A DNA stretch of 64,000 bases. Origin: Dielma fastidiosa. Its GTDB lineage: Bacteria; Bacillota_I; Bacilli_A; Erysipelotrichales; Erysipelotrichaceae. The stretch lies in assembly GCF_000313565.1 (NCBI RefSeq), contig NZ_HE578927.1, forward strand, positions 230,334 to 294,333, read 5' to 3'. Below are positions 50,965 to 58,878 of this stretch, one piece after another; the stretch's first letter is position 1, and each line of letters opens with the position of its first letter. The notes under the pieces are model-generated. The model was not told the origin of the DNA. It was given only the letters and a program-made list of their open reading frames with translations, and did not search any database. The position numbers were made by a program, and so were the translations under genes.

Positions 50965-51946
50965 TCACCGCCATTTGCACAGAGTCCCTTTCAATCAGTT
51001 TTAAAGGGATTTCATCCTGAAGATTGATTTCTTCACCGTTAATCAGTCTTAATAAACTTAACGCTGTCTTTTGACCAAGCAGAGTATAATCAAAGGAGAT
51101 GGTTGTCAGTCGCGGATACATGACACTGCTGATATCATAGCCGCCAAAGCCCGCTAACGATACATCCTGCGGCACCTTAATCTGCTGTTCATTGAAATAA
51201 CGCATCAAGCCCAAGGCAATATTATCCGTTGCGCAGATAACCGCTGTCGGCTTTGATTTCATAACCTCAGCTCCCTTGCGGTAAGCTGCCAGAAAGCTGA
51301 AGTCAGTTTCCACAAAACGAACCGTACCGGCATCACCAAAGGCATCAATAAAGCCTTGTTTACGATAAATACCTACTGATTCATCCGACTCGCTGACGCC
51401 CAGAAAGACTACGTTGCGGTGCTTGAAATTACGGAAATACTTCCCCATGATCGCGCCTGCCGCATAATCATCGATGACCTTATAATTCACATATTCATTC
51501 TTTTGACCGGTAAATAAGAGCGGAATATCCAGCTGACCCGCCATTTCAATATGTTTTTTAGTAATTCCGCAGGAATCGACAATGATGCCGTCTACCCCCT
51601 GCTGATAAAGCGATTGTATACACTGAACTTCTTTTTTGCTGTCCAAATTTGATATTTGAATCAATGAAGTATAATTATTGGCATCAAAAACATCACTGAT
51701 ACCATTCAAAAGCTTGCCTACACTCACGGAATCAATACGCGGAATTACAATGCCAATCAAACATGTTTTTTTCGTTTTCAGACGTTTCGCAAAGAAATTT
51801 TCAGAGAAACCCGTCTTTTCAATCGCGTCTTTGATTTTTTCCTTGTTCTCTTCACTGACATATCCGCCGTTTAAATAACGGGATACACTGCTTTTTGAAA
51901 CTTGACACATATTGGCAATATCCTGAATTGTAACTTTACCAGCCAT
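50951..51946 (-). CDS. scrR: LacI family sucrose operon repressor
   Basis: 331 aa. N-terminal helix-turn-helix and hinge (VTIQDIANMCQVSKSSVSRY, about 4-60), then a ligand-binding periplasmic-type domain (GIVIPRIDSVSVGKLLNGIS, CATDNIALGLMRYF, LAGFGGYDISSVMYPRLTTI). Placed between scrA and scrB; it should bind the two operators upstream of scrA and release them on sugar phosphate binding. AAAGGAGG ribosome site. Confidence 0.92.
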   Translation of the reverse strand: MAGKVTIQDIANMCQVSKSSVSRYLNGGYVSEENKEKIKDAIEKTGFSENFFAKRLKTKKTCLIGIVIPRIDSVSVGKLLNGISDVFDANNYTSLIQISNLDSKKEVQCIQSLYQQGVDGIIVDSCGITKKHIEMAGQLDIPLLFTGQKNEYVNYKVIDDYAAGAIMGKYFRNFKHRNVVFLGVSESDESVGIYRKQGFIDAFGDAGTVRFVETDFSFLAAYRKGAEVMKSKPTAVICATDNIALGLMRYFNEQQIKVPQDVSLAGFGGYDISSVMYPRLTTISFDYTLLGQKTALSLLRLINGEEINLQDEIPLKLIERDSVQMAVNEIE

Positions 51947-51973
51947 GATGATGCCTCCTTTTTTATTGTAATA

Positions 51974-53329
51974 TTATTCTTCACTCTTGAAGAAAAACGT
52001 TGTTAAGATGAAAGCGACAGCCATTCCTACCGCCAGAACTGCCACATAACCAAGCAGCTGACCGTTCAGATAAAGCAGTGTGCCAGGCAGTACGGTAATG
52101 CCCATGCCAGTACCAGCCAGATTGATCATGCCAGCCAGCATACCCGCCGCGGCACCGCCGATGCAGGCAAAGATAAACGGTTTAATAAAACGCAGATTGA
52201 CACCGAAGATAGCTGCCTCAGTAATACCCAAAAAGGCTGGAATCGCACTTGAAATATACAAAGAGCGTTTCTTGCTGTCACGCGTTTTGAAAGCAACTGC
52301 TAATGCTGCCGCGCCTTGAGCCGCGATCGCGCCGGTAATCATTGCATTGTAGGGATTCAAGCCTGTATCAGCCAGTAATTCAACCTCTAAGGCATTGAAA
52401 ATATGATGGATGCCGGTTACGACAATCAGCTGATTTAATCCGCCGACAATGGCACCGCCTAAACCAAATGGAATTGAGATAAAGGATTTAAACAGATTTA
52501 GAATCAGAACCTCACTCTCATGCATGATCGGCCCAACTACTAACAGACCCAAAATCATTGATACAAATAAGGTCAGAAATGGGGTTACAATTAAGTCTAG
52601 CACATTTGGTACGACTTTGTGGAGACTCTTTTCAAGTTTTGCCGCGAAAATTGCGATTACTAATGCCGGTAAAACTGAACCTTGATAGCCGACGATAGGA
52701 ATATTAATTCCTACCAGATTCAAATAGATCGGTGATGCGCTGCCTGCTGCCACATTATAAGCGTTAGGCAGCTGAGGCGCTACCAGCATCAGACCTAATA
52801 CCATTCCCACAACCGGATTGCCGCCAAATTTCTTCATTGCTGAATAAGCAACCAATGCCGGCAGGAAAGCAAACGCTGTATCCGTCAGCACCTCACTCAT
52901 CAGCATCAAATTATCATCCATGCTTATGCCAAGATTGGTCAATAAACCGCGCAGTCCCATAAACAGACCGGTTGCTACCAAGACTGGGATGATTGGTACG
53001 AAGATATCACCCAGTGTCCGGCTGATTTTTTGCGGCAGCGTCATATTGCTGTAAGCCTCTGCCTTGTTATCTGTTTTAATCTCTGTATCACCTTCAACAA
53101 TGCATGCATAAACCTTATTTACGAAACCGGTTCCAAGAATGATTTGAAACTGACCGGCTGACATAAACTGACCCTTTACCCCATCGATATCCTCAATGGC
53201 TTTTGTGTTAATCTTTTCATTATCAGCCAGAATCAGCCGCAGACGCGTCGCGCAATGCTCCACCGATTTGATATTTTCCTTACCGCCGATATTCTCTAAA
53301 ATCAACTTTGCTACTGTTTGTTCTTTCAT
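51974..53329 (-). CDS. scrA: PTS sucrose-specific EIIBC
   Basis: 451 aa. EIIB with the phospho-Cys in VEHCATRLRLIL (about residue 26), then EIIC with about ten membrane helices and GITEAAIFGVNLRF. No EIIA domain, so it depends on a separate protein, possibly the Crr-type EIIA at 46924-47418. It imports sucrose as sucrose-6-phosphate; the specificity is inferred from its operon with scrB and scrK. First gene of the operon; its promoter overlaps an operator. Confidence 0.92.
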   Translation of the reverse strand: MKEQTVAKLILENIGGKENIKSVEHCATRLRLILADNEKINTKAIEDIDGVKGQFMSAGQFQIILGTGFVNKVYACIVEGDTEIKTDNKAEAYSNMTLPQKISRTLGDIFVPIIPVLVATGLFMGLRGLLTNLGISMDDNLMLMSEVLTDTAFAFLPALVAYSAMKKFGGNPVVGMVLGLMLVAPQLPNAYNVAAGSASPIYLNLVGINIPIVGYQGSVLPALVIAIFAAKLEKSLHKVVPNVLDLIVTPFLTLFVSMILGLLVVGPIMHESEVLILNLFKSFISIPFGLGGAIVGGLNQLIVVTGIHHIFNALEVELLADTGLNPYNAMITGAIAAQGAAALAVAFKTRDSKKRSLYISSAIPAFLGITEAAIFGVNLRFIKPFIFACIGGAAAGMLAGMINLAGTGMGITVLPGTLLYLNGQLLGYVAVLAVGMAVAFILTTFFFKSEE

Positions 53330-53351
53330 AATGCTTCCTCCCTTGTTGACT

Positions 53352-53382
53352 ATATGGTACCAGTTCCATATTCGTTTGTCAA
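53352..53382 (-). promoter_or_regulatory. scrA promoter with overlapping ScrR operator
   Basis: Minus strand TTGACA (53382-53377), 17-bp spacer, TACCAT (53359-53354). A 20-bp inverted repeat ATATGGTACCAGTTCCATAT (53352-53371) covers the spacer and -10, the position for a LacI-type repressor. Confidence 0.8.
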
Positions 53383-53411
53383 TGCATAAATACGTTATTT
53401 TTTTAAAAATG

Positions 53412-53428
53412 TGTTATCGGTTCCATAT
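53412..53428. promoter_or_regulatory. Second ScrR half/auxiliary operator
   Basis: TGTTATCGGTTCCATAT shares GTTCCATAT with the first operator, 57 bp away. Possible looping or auxiliary site. Confidence 0.55.
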
Positions 53429-53436
53429 AAGCAATT

Positions 53437-53460
53437 AAAAAAAGCAGACATTTGCCTGCT
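53437..53460 (-). terminator. Terminator of the malY-like gene
   Basis: Minus-strand AGCAGGC/GTCTGCT (one G-T) with a 4-base loop, then seven T. Confidence 0.85.
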
Positions 53461-53465
53461 CCTTA

Positions 53466-54659
53466 TTATTCAGCTTCAATTAAGCTATGCTTGATAAATA
53501 CCTGCCGCATCCGCGCCATCGCGTCCTTTAAGATTTGCGTTGGCACCGCCAGATTAATTCGTTCAAATCCCTCACCGGCTTTGCCAAACAGATAGCCCTC
53601 ATCCAAAAAGAGGTCTGCTTCCTCACGCATTAGGTGCTCTAATTCATCCTTATTCAAGTCATAGGCCCTAAAGTCAACCCAAAGCAGATATGTGCCCTGC
53701 AGTTCATGGACAATCGCTTTTGGGAAATATTGCTTGATATATTCATTCATGAATCGTACATTTTCACTCAGCACCTCAATCAATGCCGAAAGCCACGCTT
53801 CTCCCTCACGATAAGCCGCCACACAGGAAGCCAGCGCAAAAGGATTAATATGAATAAAGCCGGCATCCTTTAAATACTGTTCACGCAGCGCTTGATTAGG
53901 AATAATAATATTCGCATTGCTCATGCCTGCCAGATTGAATGTCTTGCTTGGTGATGTGCAGACGATACAGTTCTCTTCAAATGCCTTATCAATGGTTGGA
54001 AACATTGTATGCGTAAAACCAGGCATGATCAAATCATTGTGAATCTCATCCGCAACGATCAATACCCCATATTTTAAAGCCAGCTCACCAATCTGCTTCA
54101 GCTCTTCATAGCTGAATACCTTACCGATTGGATTATGCGGCGTGCATAAGATCAGCATCGTATTCATCGGATCTGCCAGCTTCAGTTTCAAATCTTCAAA
54201 ATCGATTTCATAATGATCCTCGCATAAAATCAAAGGATTCTCTACCACATGAGTTCCATTGCATGCTGCGGCACTATAAAAGGGATAATAAACCGGCGTC
54301 ATGATCACAACGCCCTCTCCTGGCTTAGTAAAGGCTTTTACCGCCTGATTCAGCGCTTTCACGACACCCTGAGAAATAACGATCCATTCAGGATCAATTG
54401 TCCACTGATGCCGATGCTTCAGCCAATAAACCACCGCGTCCAAATATCCTTCAGTCACATTCTGATAACCATAGGGTGTCATTTCATCGGCGCAGCGATG
54501 CATTGCCGCCACAATTTCCGGCGCATTCACAAATTCCATATCCGCTACCGACAAAGGTACGATATCCTCACGAACAGGCGTTCCGTCAGCTTTTTTCATC
54601 CCTGTCCACTTGCTGGCACCGTTAAGCCGGCGATTCTTTACCGTTGTAAAATCATACAT
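53466..54659 (-). CDS. PLP-dependent C-S lyase/aminotransferase, MalY/PatB type
   Basis: 397 aa fold type I PLP enzyme. PLP-lysine in CTSPSKTFNLAGM (about residue 238), DEIHNDLIMPG with the PLP-ring Asp, VMTPVYYPF and the C-terminal RINLAVPTQIL. Most MalY/PatB proteins split cystathionine to homocysteine, pyruvate and ammonia. First segment VPLSVADMEF is typical. It follows a YitT gene by 11 bp on the same strand, so the two probably share a transcript. No maltose regulon is adjacent, so the role in methionine synthesis is more likely. Confidence 0.9.
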   Translation of the reverse strand: MYDFTTVKNRRLNGASKWTGMKKADGTPVREDIVPLSVADMEFVNAPEIVAAMHRCADEMTPYGYQNVTEGYLDAVVYWLKHRHQWTIDPEWIVISQGVVKALNQAVKAFTKPGEGVVIMTPVYYPFYSAAACNGTHVVENPLILCEDHYEIDFEDLKLKLADPMNTMLILCTPHNPIGKVFSYEELKQIGELALKYGVLIVADEIHNDLIMPGFTHTMFPTIDKAFEENCIVCTSPSKTFNLAGMSNANIIIPNQALREQYLKDAGFIHINPFALASCVAAYREGEAWLSALIEVLSENVRFMNEYIKQYFPKAIVHELQGTYLLWVDFRAYDLNKDELEHLMREEADLFLDEGYLFGKAGEGFERINLAVPTQILKDAMARMRQVFIKHSLIEAE

Positions 54660-54670
54660 AAACTTTCCTC

Positions 54671-55531
54671 CTATAATAACCGGCGTTCATAATTACCGGT
54701 AACCTGCATTCCCTCTGATAAAATAATAAATGCTTTAGGATCAAGCCCCAATACAAGATCATGAAGATGATTCACTTCATATTTAGAAATAACTGTCATC
54801 AGAATATCGGTTTCAGTATCCGTATAAGCACCCTTGCCTTCCCAGCAAGTCACACCGCGCGTCATTTCATGAAGAATCGCCTTCTTCACCGCTTTGTTGC
54901 GTGTAAAGATCATGGCACTCATCACAATATTCTGCGTATGCACCTTATCGACCACCATGCCGAAAATAACCGCATAGATAATTGAATAGATAGCCGTTGA
55001 TAATTCAAACTTCAAGGCACAGATAATATAAATCAGCGCGTTGACACCGATTGACAGCTTGCCGACACTGAACTTCGGTGATTTTATCGCCATATAAACA
55101 CCCAGGATATCGGTACCGCCGCCGCTGCCGCCATGCTGAAGCGTTAAACCAATCCCAAAACCGCCGATCAAGCCGCCGATAATGACTGAAGTCAATACAT
55201 CAGGGACAATCGGCATAATTGGTATCAATGTAAAGGCAATCGTCTGCGTTACCACTGAGGTTAGGGTAAGCAGAAAAAAATGCTTGGATAAGCTCTTATA
55301 CGCCATCAAGAATAACGGCAGATTCAATAATGAGTTTATGATACCGGCAATATCAAATTTAATATCCAGATGCAGCGTCTCCACCAGCATCGTACGAATC
55401 AGCTGGGCGATACCTACAACCCCGCCGTTAAATAGATTCAGCGGCACAATAAACATATTTACCGCAAAGGCAAACAGCACTGAACCCACAACTACATAAA
55501 CAAATGAAGTGAGCAATTTTTTATCTTTCAT
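54671..55531 (-). CDS. YitT family membrane protein (DUF161/DUF2179)
   Basis: 286 aa. Five or six hydrophobic segments (about 10-190) with GGVVGIAQLIRTM and the central HGGSGGGTDILGVY motif of the family, followed by a soluble DUF2179 domain (about 205-286: KVHTQNIVMSAMIFTRN, RGVTCWEGKGAYTDTE, VLGLDPKAFIILSEG). Function unknown; often linked to metabolite transport. First gene of a two-gene unit with the C-S lyase. AAGGAGTTC ribosome site. Confidence 0.92.
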   Translation of the reverse strand: MKDKKLLTSFVYVVVGSVLFAFAVNMFIVPLNLFNGGVVGIAQLIRTMLVETLHLDIKFDIAGIINSLLNLPLFLMAYKSLSKHFFLLTLTSVVTQTIAFTLIPIMPIVPDVLTSVIIGGLIGGFGIGLTLQHGGSGGGTDILGVYMAIKSPKFSVGKLSIGVNALIYIICALKFELSTAIYSIIYAVIFGMVVDKVHTQNIVMSAMIFTRNKAVKKAILHEMTRGVTCWEGKGAYTDTETDILMTVISKYEVNHLHDLVLGLDPKAFIILSEGMQVTGNYERRLL

Positions 55532-55643
55532 ACTATGAACTCCTTAAACAACACTATTATACATTTTTCCAAAACCCTTTCATAGATTGAAATGGATGAA
55601 AAACAAAAAAACTAAAATGTATGTCAGAATCAGCACTATGTGC

Positions 55644-55680
55644 CGTAAGCGTTTACAACATATATACTCCGTGCTATAAT
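55644..55680 (+). promoter_or_regulatory. Promoter with cre-like site, CBM9-like gene
   Basis: TTTACA (55652-55657), 17-bp spacer, perfect TATAAT (55675-55680). CGTAAGCGTTTACA (55644-55657) differs from the catabolite-responsive consensus only at its first base and overlaps the -35. Repression by CcpA or another LacI-type regulator is likely. Confidence 0.72.
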
Positions 55681-55720
55681 GAATTTATAAAAAGAGCGTT
55701 GCTCAGAAAGGGAAAAGATT

Positions 55721-56509
55721 ATGAAAGCAAATAAGTTTGGACTTGTTTTGACAGCAGCAGCATTATGCATATCAGCAGTAGGTGTTATGAATATTCAGGC
55801 AGCAGATGAAGACAAGAATCCCGTAACTGTTGTCGCATATAATCAAGCAGAAACAGCCCACTATGATGTGGTAAAGCGTGATGCCAAAGCTACGATTAAT
55901 GGTAAACTGGATGAAAAGGTTTGGGAAAGCGTACCATCAATCTCAGGCTCCTTCCACTATCCATGGGAAGCCGTTGAAGCTCCTTATACTGAATTTAAAG
56001 CTTATCATGACGGGGTTAATTTTTATTTCAGTTTTGTTGTTAAAGATACACAGGTATTAGCAGAAGCAACATGGAAGGGTGAAAGCACCGTTGATAATGA
56101 AGACCGTGTTGAATTATTCTTCGCTAATGGTCCGGTAGATAAACCAAACAACGGCATGCAGCCATATTATGCGATTGAAGCAGATCCAAAGGGCCGTGTT
56201 CATGACTATTCAACAGTTTATTACCGCAATATGGACAGTGAGTGGAATATGGAAGGCTTACAGACAGCCGCTAAGATCGTTGATGACGGTTATGTGGTAG
56301 AAGGTCTGATTCCATTAAAGACATTAAATGATCTGAAACTAATCAATGAAAATAATGTGATGAGAACCGGTATCTATCGTGCTGAATTCAGTAAACCTAG
56401 GGGTGCAAAAGATATTACAATGCAATGGATTTCATGGGTTGATCCAAAGACAGCTGAACCTGATTATCATGTAGACAGCTCATTTGGTGAACTGCGTTTC
56501 TTACAATAA
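55721..56509 (+). CDS. Secreted protein with CBM9-like carbohydrate-binding domain
   Basis: 262 aa. Sec signal peptide (about 1-28, cleavage near NIQAAD). The rest is a single CBM9-like domain (about 50-262): ATINGKLDEKVWESVP, FYFSFVVKDTQVL, NEDRVELFFANG, YYAIEADPKGRVHDY, DDGYVVEGLIPLKTL, and the end SSFGELRFLQ. CBM9 modules usually bind the reducing ends of glycans and are attached to xylanases; here the domain is alone, so it may be a binding protein. No LPXTG anchor, so it is secreted free. Monocistronic, with a cre-like site over its promoter. Confidence 0.82.
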   Translation: MKANKFGLVLTAAALCISAVGVMNIQAADEDKNPVTVVAYNQAETAHYDVVKRDAKATINGKLDEKVWESVPSISGSFHYPWEAVEAPYTEFKAYHDGVNFYFSFVVKDTQVLAEATWKGESTVDNEDRVELFFANGPVDKPNNGMQPYYAIEADPKGRVHDYSTVYYRNMDSEWNMEGLQTAAKIVDDGYVVEGLIPLKTLNDLKLINENNVMRTGIYRAEFSKPRGAKDITMQWISWVDPKTAEPDYHVDSSFGELRFLQ

Positions 56510-56514
56510 TTGCG

Positions 56515-56541
56515 AAAGAGTGCTTGCGGCACTCTTTTTTA
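56515..56541 (+). terminator. Terminator of the CBM9-like gene
   Basis: AAAGAGTGC/GCACTCTTT stem with TTGCG loop and T-run. Confidence 0.9.
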
Positions 56542-56584
56542 ATTTTCCTCTTGATTTTCTTATCCCTTGCCTGCCCTTTGCCTA

Positions 56585-56953
56585 TTATTTCCATATCATT
56601 TTAAGAATCAAAACAAATACCAACAGCCATATACAAACAATCGGTAAAGCATAATACCACTTTTTAGGTTTGCCGTCTTCCCATAAATGTTCGGCCGCTT
56701 GATGATGCTTTGCGTAAATATCCTCAGGTATGCATTTCAGTGTCAGCAGTATCAGAAACGGCAGTAAAATCACATCGTCCAGATACCCCAGCACCGGAAT
56801 AAAATCAGGAATCAGATCAATGGGAGACAGCGCGTACCCCACGGTGATCATGGCTAAGATTTTCGCAGGCAAGGGCGTGTCCTGATCCCTCATTGCCAAA
56901 AATATCGTCGGAATATCAACCTTAAGCTTTTTAGCCCGTTCCTTTAATGTCAT
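56585..56953 (-). CDS. YkvA family (DUF1232) protein
   Basis: 122 aa from the ATG at 56953 (GGCAGGTGC ahead). The DUF1232 core GYALSPIDLIPDFIPVLGYL followed by DDVILLPFLI (about 38-75) is complete; the C-terminal hydrophobic helix adds a membrane anchor. Function unknown. Minus strand, 94 bp after the DUF3021 gene and behind its terminator. Confidence 0.9.
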   Translation of the reverse strand: MTLKERAKKLKVDIPTIFLAMRDQDTPLPAKILAMITVGYALSPIDLIPDFIPVLGYLDDVILLPFLILLTLKCIPEDIYAKHHQAAEHLWEDGKPKKWYYALPIVCIWLLVFVLILKMIWK

Positions 56954-57017
56954 CAATAGCACCTGCCGATCAATAAGCCAATTATACCATATTCTCAATA
57001 AAAGCTGCGTCCAATAT

Positions 57018-57042
57018 AAAAGAGCGCCAAGGCACTCTTACA
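57018..57042 (-). terminator. Terminator of the LytTR/DUF3021 pair
   Basis: Minus-strand AAGAGTGCC/GGCGCTCTT (one T-G), then TTTTA. Confidence 0.75.
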
Positions 57043-57047
57043 AACTT

Positions 57048-57485
57048 TTATTGCTTCTGAAAATCATGCAGATGCTGATTCAATGCCCTTGTCTCAATCT
57101 TCTGCGCGACATGAACACCAAACCACATGGCAAATAAACCGCCTTCTAAAATCACGATCAGCAGACATTCACCCCAAAGCGGAACATCCGCAAACCACTG
57201 AAACAGCACCGCCGCGCCGATAAACAGCAGATTGCACATAATCACCCATAGAATCGTGCGCCTTTGCAGCTCACTTTCATCAAAATGATCAGGAAACAAC
57301 GCACTCTCAATAATGGCGATGACCATTGAGGTCAGCGTCATTTCCACAAGCATCAGTATCGATATTGAGTCATGACCCAATAATACTTCAATAACACCTC
57401 TGAAGAAGATTAAAGCCATCGTATAAATAGCCATATGCTGCTTCATATTCAATCCCCAGCGATAAAAATGTGTAAATTCTTTCAT
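57048..57485 (-). CDS. DUF3021 family membrane protein
   Basis: 145 aa from the ATG at 57485 (GAGAGGA ahead). Four transmembrane segments (about 22-40, 48-66, 80-100 and 108-128). The family is typically encoded next to a small LytTR regulator, as it is here (14-bp gap), and is thought to modulate it. Function otherwise unknown. Confidence 0.78.
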   Translation of the reverse strand: MKEFTHFYRWGLNMKQHMAIYTMALIFFRGVIEVLLGHDSISILMLVEMTLTSMVIAIIESALFPDHFDESELQRRTILWVIMCNLLFIGAAVLFQWFADVPLWGECLLIVILEGGLFAMWFGVHVAQKIETRALNQHLHDFQKQ

Positions 57486-57499
57486 TCCTCTCATCCTTT

Positions 57500-57937
57500 C
57501 TATAAGCCGATCCGCTCTCTTAAAAGCGGGGCATAATGTCTGGAAACAATTAATTTCTCTTGATTCTTTAGAATTATTTCAATTCTTCCGGCCAGCGCGC
57601 TTTTCAGTGAATGAATCGAATAGAGATTCACAACCACAGATTTACTGATGCGCAAAAAGCCAAGACTTTCATAACGGCCTTCAATTTCCGCCAGATTCAG
57701 CGCTGTCTGATAGACATCCTTTGAGGTATATAAAAATGTTTTATCTTCCAATGCCTCCGCATAATAAACATCCTTAAATTCAAGCATTGTTATTTCTTCC
57801 TTGTTCTTCCAGCCGCTGAGCTTCTGTGTCTGAAGATTGAGAAAAGCAATAATCCGCATGATTTCACTGTCTACCTCCCGGCAGCGCAGCAAAATTTCAT
57901 TTTCCTCATAATCCCCATGTTCAATTTTGATTTTCAT
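57500..57937 (-). CDS. LytTR-domain DNA-binding regulator
   Basis: 145 aa from the ATG at 57937 (AGGAGTGAG ahead); upstream in-frame codons have no ribosome site and cross the promoter. The N-terminal 45 residues are a short linker; the rest is one LytTR domain (MLEFKDVYYAEALEDKTFLY, RYESLGFLRISKSVVVN, IHSLKSALAGRIEIIL, VSRHYAPLLRERIGL). No receiver domain, so it is not a normal response regulator. Forms a pair with the DUF3021 membrane protein downstream. Confidence 0.9.
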   Translation of the reverse strand: MKIKIEHGDYEENEILLRCREVDSEIMRIIAFLNLQTQKLSGWKNKEEITMLEFKDVYYAEALEDKTFLYTSKDVYQTALNLAEIEGRYESLGFLRISKSVVVNLYSIHSLKSALAGRIEIILKNQEKLIVSRHYAPLLRERIGL

Positions 57938-57965
57938 ACTCTCACTCCTATCAGCTGACACCCAT

Positions 57966-57994
57966 ATCATAGCGAAACAATGCTTCCTTGGCAA
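57966..57994 (-). promoter_or_regulatory. lytTR promoter with overlapping inverted repeat
   Basis: Minus strand TTGCCA (57994-57989), 17-bp spacer, TATGAT (57971-57966). CTTGGC/GCCAAG (57987-58009) with 11 bases between overlaps the -35 and could be an operator for autoregulation. Confidence 0.62.
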
Positions 57995-58038
57995 ATGAAT
58001 ACCGCCAAGTTGACATATCCTTAAGCTAAGATGCACGC

Positions 58039-58067
58039 TTTACATTTAATGCGGTTCATACTAAAAT
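58039..58067 (+). promoter_or_regulatory. proBA promoter
   Basis: TTTACA (58039-58044), 17-bp spacer, TAAAAT (58062-58067). Confidence 0.65.
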
Positions 58068-58107
58068 ACATCTATAAGTTAGAAAGAGTAATTATGAGGA
58101 AGAGTGA

Positions 58108-58878
58108 ATGAAAAATTGTGCAGACGCGAAACGCATCGTGATTAAAATAGGGACTTCAACGTTAGCTCATCAAACGGGCCGGCTGAATATTCAGCGAATG
58201 GAAAGATTAGTAAAAGTCATCGCCGATTTGAAAAATGCCGGCAAAGAGATTGTCTTAGTCAGCAGCGGGGCGATCGGCATCGGTGCCGGTAAGCTTGGAC
58301 TGCCCGAGAAGCCGCAGGATCTAAGCGGCAAGCAGGCATGCGCGGCAGTAGGTCAATGTGAATTAATGTATATCTATGATAAGTATTTTGCGGAATACAA
58401 CCATACTGTAGCTCAAGTGCTGTTAACCCTTGATGTATTGAATCGTGATTATGTAATCAATACGTTTACCCGCCTGCTGGCAATGAATGTATTGCCAATC
58501 GTAAATGAAAATGATACGGTGGCGGTTGATGAAATTGTCGTAGGTGATAATGATACGCTTTCCGCCATGGTCTGTGAATTGATCCATGGTGATCTGCTGG
58601 TAATTTTAAGTGATATTGACGGTGTTTATGATGATGACCCGCATAAAAATCCTGATGCGGCGCTGATTCATGAAATACCGGAAGTGAATGATCAGATTGA
58701 AGCCTTAGCGAAAGGGGCGGGCTCTAAATTAGGCACCGGCGGGATGGCTACTAAAATACACGCCGCTAAGCTGGGCATTCAGGCTGGGTTCGCAACGGTT
58801 ATCATGTCAGGACAGCAGCCGGAGCAGCTCTATGAATTATTTGCCGGCAAACAGGTAGGAACGAGGATTGGATCATGA
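58108..58878 (+). CDS. proB: Glutamate 5-kinase
   Basis: 256 aa amino acid kinase that phosphorylates glutamate in the first step of proline synthesis. Motifs: RIVIKIGTSTLA (about 9-20), VLVSSGAIGIGAGKLGL, NENDTVAVDEIVVGDNDTLS, ILSDIDGVYDDDP, GTGGMATKIHAAKLG. Ends without a PUA domain, so it is shorter than the 370-aa E. coli enzyme, as in several Firmicutes. Its stop overlaps the proA start (58875-58878). Confidence 0.95.
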   Translation: MKNCADAKRIVIKIGTSTLAHQTGRLNIQRMERLVKVIADLKNAGKEIVLVSSGAIGIGAGKLGLPEKPQDLSGKQACAAVGQCELMYIYDKYFAEYNHTVAQVLLTLDVLNRDYVINTFTRLLAMNVLPIVNENDTVAVDEIVVGDNDTLSAMVCELIHGDLLVILSDIDGVYDDDPHKNPDAALIHEIPEVNDQIEALAKGAGSKLGTGGMATKIHAAKLGIQAGFATVIMSGQQPEQLYELFAGKQVGTRIGS

